A stretch of 8,947 nucleotides of DNA from an uncultured Oscillospiraceae bacterium (GTDB lineage: Bacteria > Bacillota > Clostridia > Oscillospirales > Oscillospiraceae): assembly GCA_947624465.1 (NCBI GenBank), contig CANQKJ010000079.1:1-8947 (forward strand). The letters run 5' to 3'. The notes under the pieces were generated by a model, which worked only from the letters and a program-made list of their open reading frames with translations, made no database searches and was not told the origin of the DNA. Shown here one piece after another: positions 1 to 5,522 of the stretch. Position 1 is the first letter of the stretch. The number at the start of each line of letters is the position of its first letter. The translations under genes and the position numbers were made by a program.

Positions 1-375
1 GTGGACTCCTCCGAGATCGCCTTCAAGACCGCCGCCCAGCTGGCCTATAAGGCCGCCATGCCCGAGGCCAACCCCGTCCTGCTGGAGCCCATCGGCGAGC
101 TGAAGGTCACCATCCCCGACAGCTATATGGGCGACGTCATGGGCGACATCACCAAGCGCCGGGGCCGCGTCATGGGCATGAACCCCACCGGCGACGGCGA
201 GCAGGTGCTGGAGGCCGAGGTGCCCATGGCCGAGATGACCTCCTACGCCATCGACCTGCGGGCCATGACCCAGTCCCGCGGCTCCTTCACCTTCCACTTC
301 GTGCGGTATGAGGACTGCCCCCCCGCCGCCCAGGAGAAGGCCATCGCCGCCGCGAAGGCCATGCAGGAGGAATAA
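1..375 (+). CDS. Elongation factor G family protein, C-terminal fragment (5' end outside window)
   Basis: This is the last 124 residues of a ribosomal translocase of the EF-G family, covering the end of domain IV and domain V. Recognisable family stretches are SSEIAFKTAAQLA, NPVLLEPI, a GDVMGDI..RRGR segment and the AEVPMAEM..YAIDLRAMTQSRGSF block, as in EF-G C-termini. The reading frame is open at base 1, so the GTG there is an internal valine codon and not a start. The stop is TAA at 373-375. A strong terminator follows at once and the next gene is convergent, so no tuf gene lies directly downstream. Together with the slightly extended Ala/Lys/Glu-rich tail, this makes an EF-G paralogue (fusA2-like) as likely as the main str-operon FusA. 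The GTPase domain that would decide is not in the window. Confidence 0.9.
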   Translation: MDSSEIAFKTAAQLAYKAAMPEANPVLLEPIGELKVTIPDSYMGDVMGDITKRRGRVMGMNPTGDGEQVLEAEVPMAEMTSYAIDLRAMTQSRGSFTFHFVRYEDCPPAAQEKAIAAAKAMQEE

Positions 376-388
376 CTCCGAAAACGCG

Positions 389-421
389 AAAGGTCCCCGT
401 CCGTTCGGACGGGGACCTTTT
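389..421. terminator. Bidirectional intrinsic terminator between EF-G gene and mnmA
   Basis: Arms AAAGGTCCCCGTCC (389-402) and GGACGGGGACCTTT (407-420) are perfectly complementary, giving a 14-bp stem with a GTTC tetraloop. A T-run follows on the + strand (418-421), and A-rich sequence on the left (381-390) provides a T-run on the - strand. It sits 13 nt after the EF-G stop and 6 nt beyond the mnmA stop, so it can end both convergent transcripts. Confidence 0.9.
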
Positions 422-426
422 ATGTT

Positions 427-1503
427 CTATCGGGCCAGCGTCTCCCGGATGGTCCCGCCTCCCAGGACCGCTCCGTCCCGGTAGAGGACCGCCGCCTGGC
501 CGGGAGTCACCGCCCGCTGAGGCTCGCGGAAGCGGATCACCACCCGCTCCCCCTCCGCCGTGACGACCGCCGGCTGCTCTCTCATGCGATACCGGGTCTT
601 GACCTCCGCCTCGAAGGGCCCCTCGGGCGGCAGGGCCATCCAGTTCCAGTCCTCGGCCACGCAGCCGGAACTGTACAGGGCGCTCTCCGGCCCCAGGGTG
701 ACGGTGTTGGCCGCCATGTCCTTGGCGCAGACGTATACCCGCTCGCCGGCGGGCACCCCTAAGCCCCTCCGCTGGCCGATGGTGTACCCGGCGGCCCCCC
801 GGTGGGCGCCCAGCACCTTTCCGTCCAGGTCGATGAGGTCGCCGGGAACGCTTTTCTCCCCGGTGTGCCGCTCGATGAAGGAGAGGTAGTCCCCATCCGG
901 GACGAAGCAGATGTCCTGGCTGTCGTGCTTGCGGGCGTTGACGAAGCCCTCTGCCTCGGCCAGGTCCCGGACCTCCGCCTTGGTCATCCCCCCCAGGGGG
1001 AACAGGGTGTGGGCCAGCTGCTCCTGGGTCATGGCGTACAGCACATAGCTCTGGTCCCGGCTCAGGTCGGCGGCCTTCTGGAGGAGATACCGCCCGTCCT
1101 GTTGAACGATCCGGGCGTAGTGCCCCGTGGCGATGTAACCGCACCCCAGCTCTCTGGCCCGGCGGTACAGCCGCTCGAACTTCAGATACCGGTTGCAGTC
1201 GATGCAGGGGTTGGGGGTCTCCCCCGCCCGGTAGCTGCGGATGAATTTCTGAATGACCTTCTCCTCAAAGTCGCTCATGAAGTTGAAGGTGTAGTGGGGG
1301 ATGCCCAGCCGGTAACAGACCGCTTTGGCGTCCTCCACGTCGTCCAGGGTGCAGCAGGGATGGCCCTTGTCCAGGCCGATGTCCTCGTTGCCGAACAGCC
1401 GCATGGTGGCGCCGATACACTCATACCCCTGCCGCGTCAGCAGCAGGGCCGCCGCGCTGGAGTCCACCCCGCCGCTCATGGCCACCAGGACCTTCTCCGC
1501 CAT
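427..1503 (-). CDS. mnmA: tRNA-specific 2-thiouridylase MnmA
   Basis: This cytosolic ATP-dependent enzyme puts sulfur on carbon 2 of wobble uridine 34 in Lys, Glu and Gln tRNAs, using persulfide sulfur from a cysteine desulfurase. At 358 residues it is full length for the family. Residues 9-16 form the PP-loop SGGVDSS that binds ATP. The two catalytic cysteines are visible: C103 in the NPCIDCN motif (equivalent to E. coli C102) and C199 in DSQDICF. GHYARI and the C-terminal beta-barrel domain follow. Extra cysteines C50, C51, C63 and C100 are present. The ATG at 1501-1503 is preceded by an AGGGGG-type ribosome binding site about 8 nt upstream; the stop is TAG. A consensus promoter lies just upstream, so it need not depend on the operon behind it. 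No desulfurase gene is adjacent in this window. Confidence 0.96.
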   Translation of the reverse strand: MAEKVLVAMSGGVDSSAAALLLTRQGYECIGATMRLFGNEDIGLDKGHPCCTLDDVEDAKAVCYRLGIPHYTFNFMSDFEEKVIQKFIRSYRAGETPNPCIDCNRYLKFERLYRRARELGCGYIATGHYARIVQQDGRYLLQKAADLSRDQSYVLYAMTQEQLAHTLFPLGGMTKAEVRDLAEAEGFVNARKHDSQDICFVPDGDYLSFIERHTGEKSVPGDLIDLDGKVLGAHRGAAGYTIGQRRGLGVPAGERVYVCAKDMAANTVTLGPESALYSSGCVAEDWNWMALPPEGPFEAEVKTRYRMREQPAVVTAEGERVVIRFREPQRAVTPGQAAVLYRDGAVLGGGTIRETLAR

Positions 1504-1537
1504 CTCGCCGCCCCCTCTCTGTCAAGGTTTCGCTCCG

Positions 1538-1567
1538 ATTATAAGGCCCCGGCCCCTCCCCTGTCAA
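1538..1567 (-). promoter_or_regulatory. Consensus sigma-A promoter of mnmA
   Basis: On the - strand, TTGACA (1562-1567) and TATAAT (1538-1543) are separated by 18 nt; both hexamers match consensus exactly. Transcription would start near 1531, giving a leader of roughly 28 nt before the mnmA ATG at 1503. The spacer carries the 3' arm of a GC-rich hairpin that probably ends the upstream operon. Confidence 0.8.
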
Positions 1568-1583
1568 GGGAAGCGCCGGGGCC
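1545..1583 (-). terminator. Probable terminator of the merR-ybjQ operon, overlapping the mnmA promoter
   Basis: Read on the - strand, GGCCCCGGC (1583-1575) can pair with GCCGGGGCC (1553-1545), a 9-bp GC-only stem. Its 21-nt loop can form an inner TCCC/GGGA pairing. The hairpin starts 15 nt after the stop codon at 1599. What follows is TTATAATCGG, a poor U-tract because it is the mnmA -10 element, so termination may be leaky. The pairing is certain; its function is inferred. Confidence 0.45.
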
Positions 1584-1598
1584 TGTCTGTTATGAAGC

Positions 1599-1991
1599 TC
1601 AGCTGGTGATCTCAAAGCCGCCCTTGTGATCGTCCGCCTGGATGGTGATCGCGGTCTTGCCGGCCGCCTCCACATCAAAGGACGACGTCTGGATATCGCT
1701 CTCGGAGAAGATGACATTCCCCTCCCCGTCCTTCATTTCCATGGAAATGGAGCCGGACTCGGTCTCCACCTCCACATGGAGGATGTTCCCCTCCGGGTGG
1801 AGGGTGTGCCGCTCTCTGCCGGTGAGCATCGCGTAGCTGGCCGACCAGCTCTGCCGGCCGGCATACCCCACATAGCCCACCCGGACGGAGGAGCGCCCGG
1901 TGCCGAAGGCCACCGACGAGATGACCAGCGCGGCCACGAGGATCCCCGCCAGGATGAAGGCCAGGGGGCCTTTCCCCTTAAACCTCTTCAT
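1599..1991 (-). CDS. Small membrane-anchored or secreted protein of unknown function
   Basis: I do not recognise a named family for this 130-residue protein. The N-terminus is MKRFKGKG followed by a hydrophobic helix (about residues 9-28) and no lipobox cysteine, so it is either an uncleaved anchor or a Sec signal peptide. The rest (about 36-130) lies outside the membrane. It contains a SWSASYAMLTG motif, then alternating polar/hydrophobic strands such as ILHVEVE, SISMEMKD and TAITIQAD, consistent with a small beta-sandwich. There are no cysteines. It is the third gene of an operon with a membrane-tethered MerR regulator and a YbjQ protein; the gap to ybjQ is 21 nt. The Shine-Dalgarno before ATG 1989-1991 is weak, so translation may be coupled to ybjQ or poor. 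An envelope sensing or binding role is only an inference. Confidence 0.75.
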   Translation of the reverse strand: MKRFKGKGPLAFILAGILVAALVISSVAFGTGRSSVRVGYVGYAGRQSWSASYAMLTGRERHTLHPEGNILHVEVETESGSISMEMKDGEGNVIFSESDIQTSSFDVEAAGKTAITIQADDHKGGFEITS

Positions 1992-2012
1992 AGCCGGTCA
2001 ACCGCGCCGGGG

Positions 2013-2330
2013 TCACTTATACTTCACGGCGGTGCCGTAGGCCACCACCTCGGCGGCCCCCTGCATCACCGACGACGAGCCGTACCGGATGTTCAGGATG
2101 GCGTCGGCCCCCAGGGCCTCGGCCTCGTCCACCATCCGTTTGGTGGCGATCTGCCGGGCCTCGGTGAGCATCTCGGTGTAGCCCACCACCTCGCCGCCGA
2201 CGAGGGTCTTCATGCCCGCCATGAAATCCTTGCCGAAGTGCTTGCACTGGACGGTGGCGCCCTTCACCACGCCCAGGGCCTCGAACGCCCGGTCAGAGCC
2301 GGGGATATAGTCGATATTGAGCAGCAGCAT
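2013..2330 (-). CDS. YbjQ family (UPF0145) protein
   Basis: A soluble protein of about 105 residues matching the YbjQ/UPF0145 family (sometimes labelled heavy-metal-binding domain), which forms small oligomeric rings in solved family members; the biochemical role is not established. Family marks seen are the DYIPGSD opening, LGVVKGATV, a central GKDFMAGMKTLVGGEVVGY block, the helix EARQIATKRMVDEAEALGADAI and a C-terminal GTAVK. Two ATGs are possible. AGGAGG at 2339-2344 lies only 2 nt before ATG 2334-2336 but 8 nt before ATG 2328-2330. I therefore choose the second, giving an MLLLNIDYIPG start; the longer form would add Met-Thr. It follows the MerR gene by about 20 nt and is presumably co-transcribed and controlled by it. 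Only one cysteine (in VQCKHFG) is present, so a classic metal site is not evident. Confidence 0.88.
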   Translation of the reverse strand: MLLLNIDYIPGSDRAFEALGVVKGATVQCKHFGKDFMAGMKTLVGGEVVGYTEMLTEARQIATKRMVDEAEALGADAILNIRYGSSSVMQGAAEVVAYGTAVKYK

Positions 2331-2338
2331 GGTCATTT

Positions 2339-2344
2339 CCTCCT
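2339..2344 (-). promoter_or_regulatory. Ribosome binding site that decides the ybjQ start
   Basis: A perfect AGGAGG on the - strand. Spacing is 2 nt to the upstream ATG (2334-2336), too short for efficient initiation, and 8 nt to the in-frame ATG at 2328-2330, which is optimal. Confidence 0.7.
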
Positions 2345-2351
2345 CTTAGAT

Positions 2352-3002
2352 TCAGTATTTGCTTGCCTCGTCCTCTTCGCCCCTGCCGATCTCCCGGAAG
2401 CGCTGGAACAGAGCCGCCAGCACCCCCACGATGACCACCGCCGGGATGGCGATCAGAATGGCCAGCAGCCCCACCGGCGGGGCCGCCTCCGGCTCGGCGG
2501 CCCAGGCCCACACCATGAGCCCGATGGGCGCCGCCAACAGCGCCACCATCACCAGGGCGATGACCGTGGGCGCCACGTACCGGGTGATCTTGTCGGTCTT
2601 TTTCACGTTCACAAACTTGGTCCCCTCCTGTTCTTTCTGGGCCATCCGCGCCAGCACCCCGTCGGCGTCCAGGGTGTCCAGTCTCACGTGGTCCTCTTTC
2701 AGGGAGGCGCAAAGGGCCGCCATCTCGGCCAGGCTGGCCTTCCGCCGCTCCAGCTGGATCATGTGCCGGTCCATGGCATCCTCCAGGGTCAGCTCCCCGG
2801 ACCTGAGCCGTTTGATCTCCTCGATGGGCACGTCCAGCATCCGCAGCAGCCGGATCTTTTTCAGCCACTCCACGTCGGCCTCGCTGTAGTCCCGGTAGCC
2901 GTTGTCGCTGTTGCGGCCGGGGGTCAGCAGCCCCTCCTTCTCATAAAAGCGGATGTTGCCCTTGGTGATGCCCGCCAGCCGCTCCACCTCGTTGATCTTC
3001 AC
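2352..3002 (-). CDS. MerR family transcriptional regulator with C-terminal membrane domain
   Basis: A 216-residue regulator. Residues 1-70 form the MerR winged helix-turn-helix, with hallmarks such as KGNIRFYEKEGLL, NGYRDYS and IRLLRMLDVPIEEIKRL. Residues about 75-105 form the dimerisation helix (RHMIQLERRKASLAEM). Instead of a soluble ligand or metal domain, residues about 143-168 and 176-199 are two transmembrane segments, ending in a charged cytoplasmic tail, so the protein is probably held at the membrane with both ends inside. No CxxC or other metal-binding set is seen; a single cysteine lies in AALCASLK. The start is GTG 3000-3002, with GGGAGG 8 nt upstream. An upstream ATG in the same open frame would run antisense into the neighbouring lipoprotein gene and is rejected. 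It heads an operon with ybjQ and a small exported protein, and its own promoter carries a MerR-type operator. The signal sensed is unknown. Confidence 0.92.
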   Translation of the reverse strand: MKINEVERLAGITKGNIRFYEKEGLLTPGRNSDNGYRDYSEADVEWLKKIRLLRMLDVPIEEIKRLRSGELTLEDAMDRHMIQLERRKASLAEMAALCASLKEDHVRLDTLDADGVLARMAQKEQEGTKFVNVKKTDKITRYVAPTVIALVMVALLAAPIGLMVWAWAAEPEAAPPVGLLAILIAIPAVVIVGVLAALFQRFREIGRGEEDEASKY

Positions 3003-3027
3003 GGCCCTCGCCTCCCTTCTCAAGTCC

Positions 3028-3058
3028 ACGGTACACCTTCCACCCAGTGGAAGGTCAA
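3028..3058 (-). promoter_or_regulatory. MerR-type promoter and operator of the merR operon
   Basis: On the - strand, the -35 TTGACC (3053-3058) and -10 TACCGT (3028-3033) are separated by 19 nt, the overlong spacer typical of MerR-activated promoters. The spacer carries a perfect inverted repeat: ACCTTCCAC, 3 nt, GTGGAAGGT (3035-3055). Transcription would start near 3021, 19 nt before the GTG start. In this family the regulator binds such a palindrome and twists the DNA to align the two hexamers, so autoregulation by the first gene is the natural reading. Confidence 0.82.
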
Positions 3059-3062
3059 GAGG

Positions 3063-3091
3063 TTTTTGAAAATTTCCAAAAAAAATTTTTT
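3063..3091 (-). promoter_or_regulatory. A/T-tract upstream of the merR promoter, possible UP element
   Basis: Twenty-nine bases that are almost all A or T: T5, then A4T3, then A8T6. They lie about 5 to 33 nt upstream of the -35 box in an otherwise GC-rich sequence. The position and the AAAT8-like core resemble the RNA polymerase alpha-subunit UP element, and short A-tracts also bend DNA. Part of it (3078-3085) may act as the U-tract of the lipoprotein gene terminator. Confidence 0.45.
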
Positions 3092-3117
3092 GGGGCCGGG
3101 GGAAATCCCCCGGCCCC
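3078..3117 (-). terminator. Terminator of the comEA-regulator-kinase-GerM operon
   Basis: GGGGCCGGGGG (3092-3102) and CCCCCGGCCCC (3107-3117) form a perfect 11-bp GC stem with a 4-nt loop, 7 nt after the lipoprotein gene stop. On the - strand the stem is followed by six A and then eight T (3085-3078). The U-run is therefore displaced from the stem, which is not fully canonical. Confidence 0.65.
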
Positions 3118-3124
3118 GCAGTTC

Positions 3125-4003
3125 TCAGGTATCTCTCGCCTCGGGCAGCAGCGGGCCGGACAGGTCGATCTCCCCGTAGCGGCTCACGCTCTCCCCCTCC
3201 ACCAGCACCTGGACCTGCTCCACCGCGTCCAGGCTGCACAGGGTGTCCACCAGGGATTCGATGACCAGCTCCCGCTCCTCCGCCGTCTCCGGCATCTCGC
3301 TGAGCAGGGCGGAGGACACGTTGACCGAGCACACCCCGCCGTCCATCCAGACGGCGTACACCGTCAAATCGGCGGGCAGGAGGGGGGCAAGCACGTTTTC
3401 ATTCTCCGGCCCGGCGATGAGGGCCTCCAGCACCGCCTTAGCGGGGGCCTCGTCCTCGGTGAGGCGGAAGGTGCGCACCTCATAGCCCAGGCCGCCCCCC
3501 ATGCGGAAATAGAGGGTGGCGGGCACCTCCACCGGCTCCTCCTCCGCGCCGGAGGACACCACGTCCCCCGCCCGGAGCACCCGGCCCGGAGGCTGTCCCT
3601 CCACCTCGACCCGCACCCCGTCGATCCCGCTGAGCTGGACGAGGGTCAGGGCCACGCAGTAGTCCGCCAGGGTCCTGTCCACCCCCTCCAGGGCGGCGTA
3701 GGGGGCGGACAGCTCCACCCGGACCACCCGGTTTTCCAGCTCCCAGCCCAGCAGCCCGGTGCCCGCCGGGGCAAAGGGCAGCAGCCCCGTATCGGCGGCC
3801 GGACCGGCCAGCAGGGTGTCCATCAGGGCGGGGACGGTCTCCTCCCCCTCATAGCCCGCGGAGGCCAGGGCGGAACTTAAGTCCTCCTGGCTGGAGGGGA
3901 ACCACAGGACGGGTCCCTCCGGCGCCTCTCCCTGCCTCTGCCCGCAGGCGGAGGCCGTCAGCAGAAGCGCCGCCAGCAGCAGGGCGGCGATCCTCTTTTT
4001 CAT
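3125..4003 (-). CDS. Lipoprotein with two GerM domains
   Basis: A 292-residue exported lipoprotein. The N-terminus is MKKR plus a hydrophobic helix, ending in TASAC with C20 as the likely lipidated cysteine, so it would sit on the outer face of the membrane. Two homologous GerM domains follow, about residues 30-137 and 160-280. Each has an ALxxxLLAGP-type helix (LMDTLLAGP and VLEALIAGP), a V-x-V-x-hydrophobic strand pair and a closing V-x-V-x-V-EGE/Q strand; the second ends in the typical YGEIDLSGPL. GerM domains occur in sporulation and germination lipoproteins of Firmicutes and in actinobacterial LpqB. The ATG overlaps the kinase stop as ATGA, with GGAGG 6 nt upstream, so translation is coupled. 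This tight link suggests an accessory protein of the kinase sensor, as LpqB is for MtrB. A separate spore-envelope role is the alternative. Confidence 0.9.
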   Translation of the reverse strand: MKKRIAALLLAALLLTASACGQRQGEAPEGPVLWFPSSQEDLSSALASAGYEGEETVPALMDTLLAGPAADTGLLPFAPAGTGLLGWELENRVVRVELSAPYAALEGVDRTLADYCVALTLVQLSGIDGVRVEVEGQPPGRVLRAGDVVSSGAEEEPVEVPATLYFRMGGGLGYEVRTFRLTEDEAPAKAVLEALIAGPENENVLAPLLPADLTVYAVWMDGGVCSVNVSSALLSEMPETAEERELVIESLVDTLCSLDAVEQVQVLVEGESVSRYGEIDLSGPLLPEARDT

Positions 4004-5460
4004 TCCGGTCCTCCCCCCTCCGCCGTGAGGGCGGGGAACTCCGCGTAAAAGACGGTGCCCCTCCCCGCCGGGTTGGGCTCCGCGGTGATGTCCCCGTTGT
4101 GGAGGCGGGCGGTGTCCCGGGCGATGGACAGCCCCAGCCCGGTGCCCCCCCGCTCCCGGGACCGGGCCTTGTCCACCCGGTAAAAGCGGTCGAAGATCCT
4201 GGGCATATCCTCCGGGGGGATACCCACGCCGGTATCGGCCACCGCCAGCACCGTCTTGTCCTCCTGCCGGAAAACGGAGACCTCCACCCGTCCGCCCGGC
4301 ACATTGTATTTGATGGCGTTCTCGATGAGGTTGAAGGCCACCTGATACAGGTCGTCCTCGTTGGCCAGCAGCGCGCAGGCGGGCTCCAGCTTCCGCTCCA
4401 GGGTGATGTCGTTCGCCTCCGCCAGGGGCAGGAGCATATCGGCCACCCGGGCGGTCACCGCCCCCAGCTCCACCGGCTCCCGCTCCCGCTCGGCCCCGGC
4501 GTCCAGCCGGGTGAGGGTGAGCAGCCGCTCGCTGATGCGGGTGAGCCGGTCGGCCTCGTCCCCGATATCGGACACGAACTCCCGCACGGTGTCCATGTCC
4601 ACGCTGTCGTTTTGCAGGATGGAGTCGGTGAGCAGGCGGATGGAGGCCAGCGGGGTCTTCAGCTCGTGGGACGCGTCGGACACGAAGCGGCGGCGGGCCT
4701 CCTCGGTGGTCTGGAGCCGCTCCGCCATCTGGTTGAACTCGCCCGCCAGCTGAGCCATCTCATCCCCGCCCCGGATGACGGCGCGGTGCTGGTACTCGCC
4801 CCCCTGCAGCCGGCGGATGGCCGCCAGCAGCCGGCCGGCGGACCGGGTGAGCGCCTCGGAGAACAGCAGAGCCAGCACCGCCGCCACCACGCAGATGATG
4901 ATGGAGATGTTCCGCAGGTTGTTCTGGATGGACAGGAGGATATCGGCCTGTTCGCTGTCATACTCATAGAGGTAGACGCAGCCCAGCACCTCCCCCCGGT
5001 AGACCACCGGCGCGGCGGCTCTGCCCCGGAAGGCCCCGTCCCGGTACTCCAGCCGCCACACATCCCGGCCGTCCAGGGCGGCCACCACCTCCCCCATGAG
5101 GGCGAAGTCGCCGGTGCGGTCGTCCAGGGTGGAGTTGTCGTAGAGGATGCGGCCCTCCCCGTCGGTGACCAGCACCCGTGTGGCCTGGACATCCTCCAGC
5201 AGGGCCATGGTCTGCCCGGCGCTCTCCTGGGTGAGGGTCTCGGACACGGACAGGGCCGAGCCGATGACCAGGGCCTGCCGCCGGAGGGCGGTGGCCTTGG
5301 AGGAGAACACCATGTCCTCCACCATAAAGAGGGGATAGGTGTTCATGATGATGATGATGGCCGCCACCACCAACAGGTAGGTGAGGGCGTATTTGGCCCG
5401 GATGGACCTCCAGATGGGGACCCGGCTGGTCCGCTCCTTCGCCACCGTCGTCTCCGCCAT
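4000..5460 (-). CDS. Sensor histidine kinase (HAMP, HisKA, HATPase_c)
   Basis: A 486-residue membrane kinase that phosphorylates the response regulator encoded just upstream. Layout: transmembrane helix about 23-41; extracellular sensor about 42-184 with a PAS/Cache-like RVLVTDGEGRILYDNS stretch; transmembrane helix about 185-203; HAMP linker about 204-256; HisKA domain with the phospho-accepting H265 in SDASHELKTP; and an ATPase domain with N-box NLIENAIKYN (N377, N381), G1 DTGVGIPPED (409-418), an F-box DRFYRVDKARSR and G2 GGTGLGLS (438-445). No cytoplasmic PAS domain lies between HAMP and HisKA. All catalytic motifs are intact. ATG 5458-5460 has AGGAGG 6 nt upstream. A 62-nt gap separates it from the regulator gene. 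The stop overlaps the GerM lipoprotein start. The arrangement resembles MtrB and, by motif style, PhoR/WalK-type kinases; the signal is unknown. Confidence 0.95.
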   Translation of the reverse strand: MAETTVAKERTSRVPIWRSIRAKYALTYLLVVAAIIIIMNTYPLFMVEDMVFSSKATALRRQALVIGSALSVSETLTQESAGQTMALLEDVQATRVLVTDGEGRILYDNSTLDDRTGDFALMGEVVAALDGRDVWRLEYRDGAFRGRAAAPVVYRGEVLGCVYLYEYDSEQADILLSIQNNLRNISIIICVVAAVLALLFSEALTRSAGRLLAAIRRLQGGEYQHRAVIRGGDEMAQLAGEFNQMAERLQTTEEARRRFVSDASHELKTPLASIRLLTDSILQNDSVDMDTVREFVSDIGDEADRLTRISERLLTLTRLDAGAEREREPVELGAVTARVADMLLPLAEANDITLERKLEPACALLANEDDLYQVAFNLIENAIKYNVPGGRVEVSVFRQEDKTVLAVADTGVGIPPEDMPRIFDRFYRVDKARSRERGGTGLGLSIARDTARLHNGDITAEPNPAGRGTVFYAEFPALTAEGGGPE

Positions 5461-5522
5461 GGTCCCCCTCCTCTCTTTTGTTCGTTCAGGCGTTTTTCTT
5501 ACGGTTCAGATCCGGTCTCCGG

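Noticed and set aside
287..1144. Long - strand open frame of 285 codons
   Set aside because: Overlaps mnmA in another frame; the Arg/Gly/Pro-rich translation shows no domain.
1626..3179. Long + strand open frame of 517 codons
   Set aside because: It is antisense to the MerR, YbjQ and small exported protein genes, which have real domains and ribosome binding sites. Its His/Gly/Pro-rich translation is typical of the opposite strand of GC-rich genes.
3003..3332. N-terminal extension of the MerR frame to an upstream ATG
   Set aside because: It would read through the promoter, operator and terminator and antisense into the lipoprotein gene. The MerR fold begins at GTG 3002, with a good ribosome binding site.
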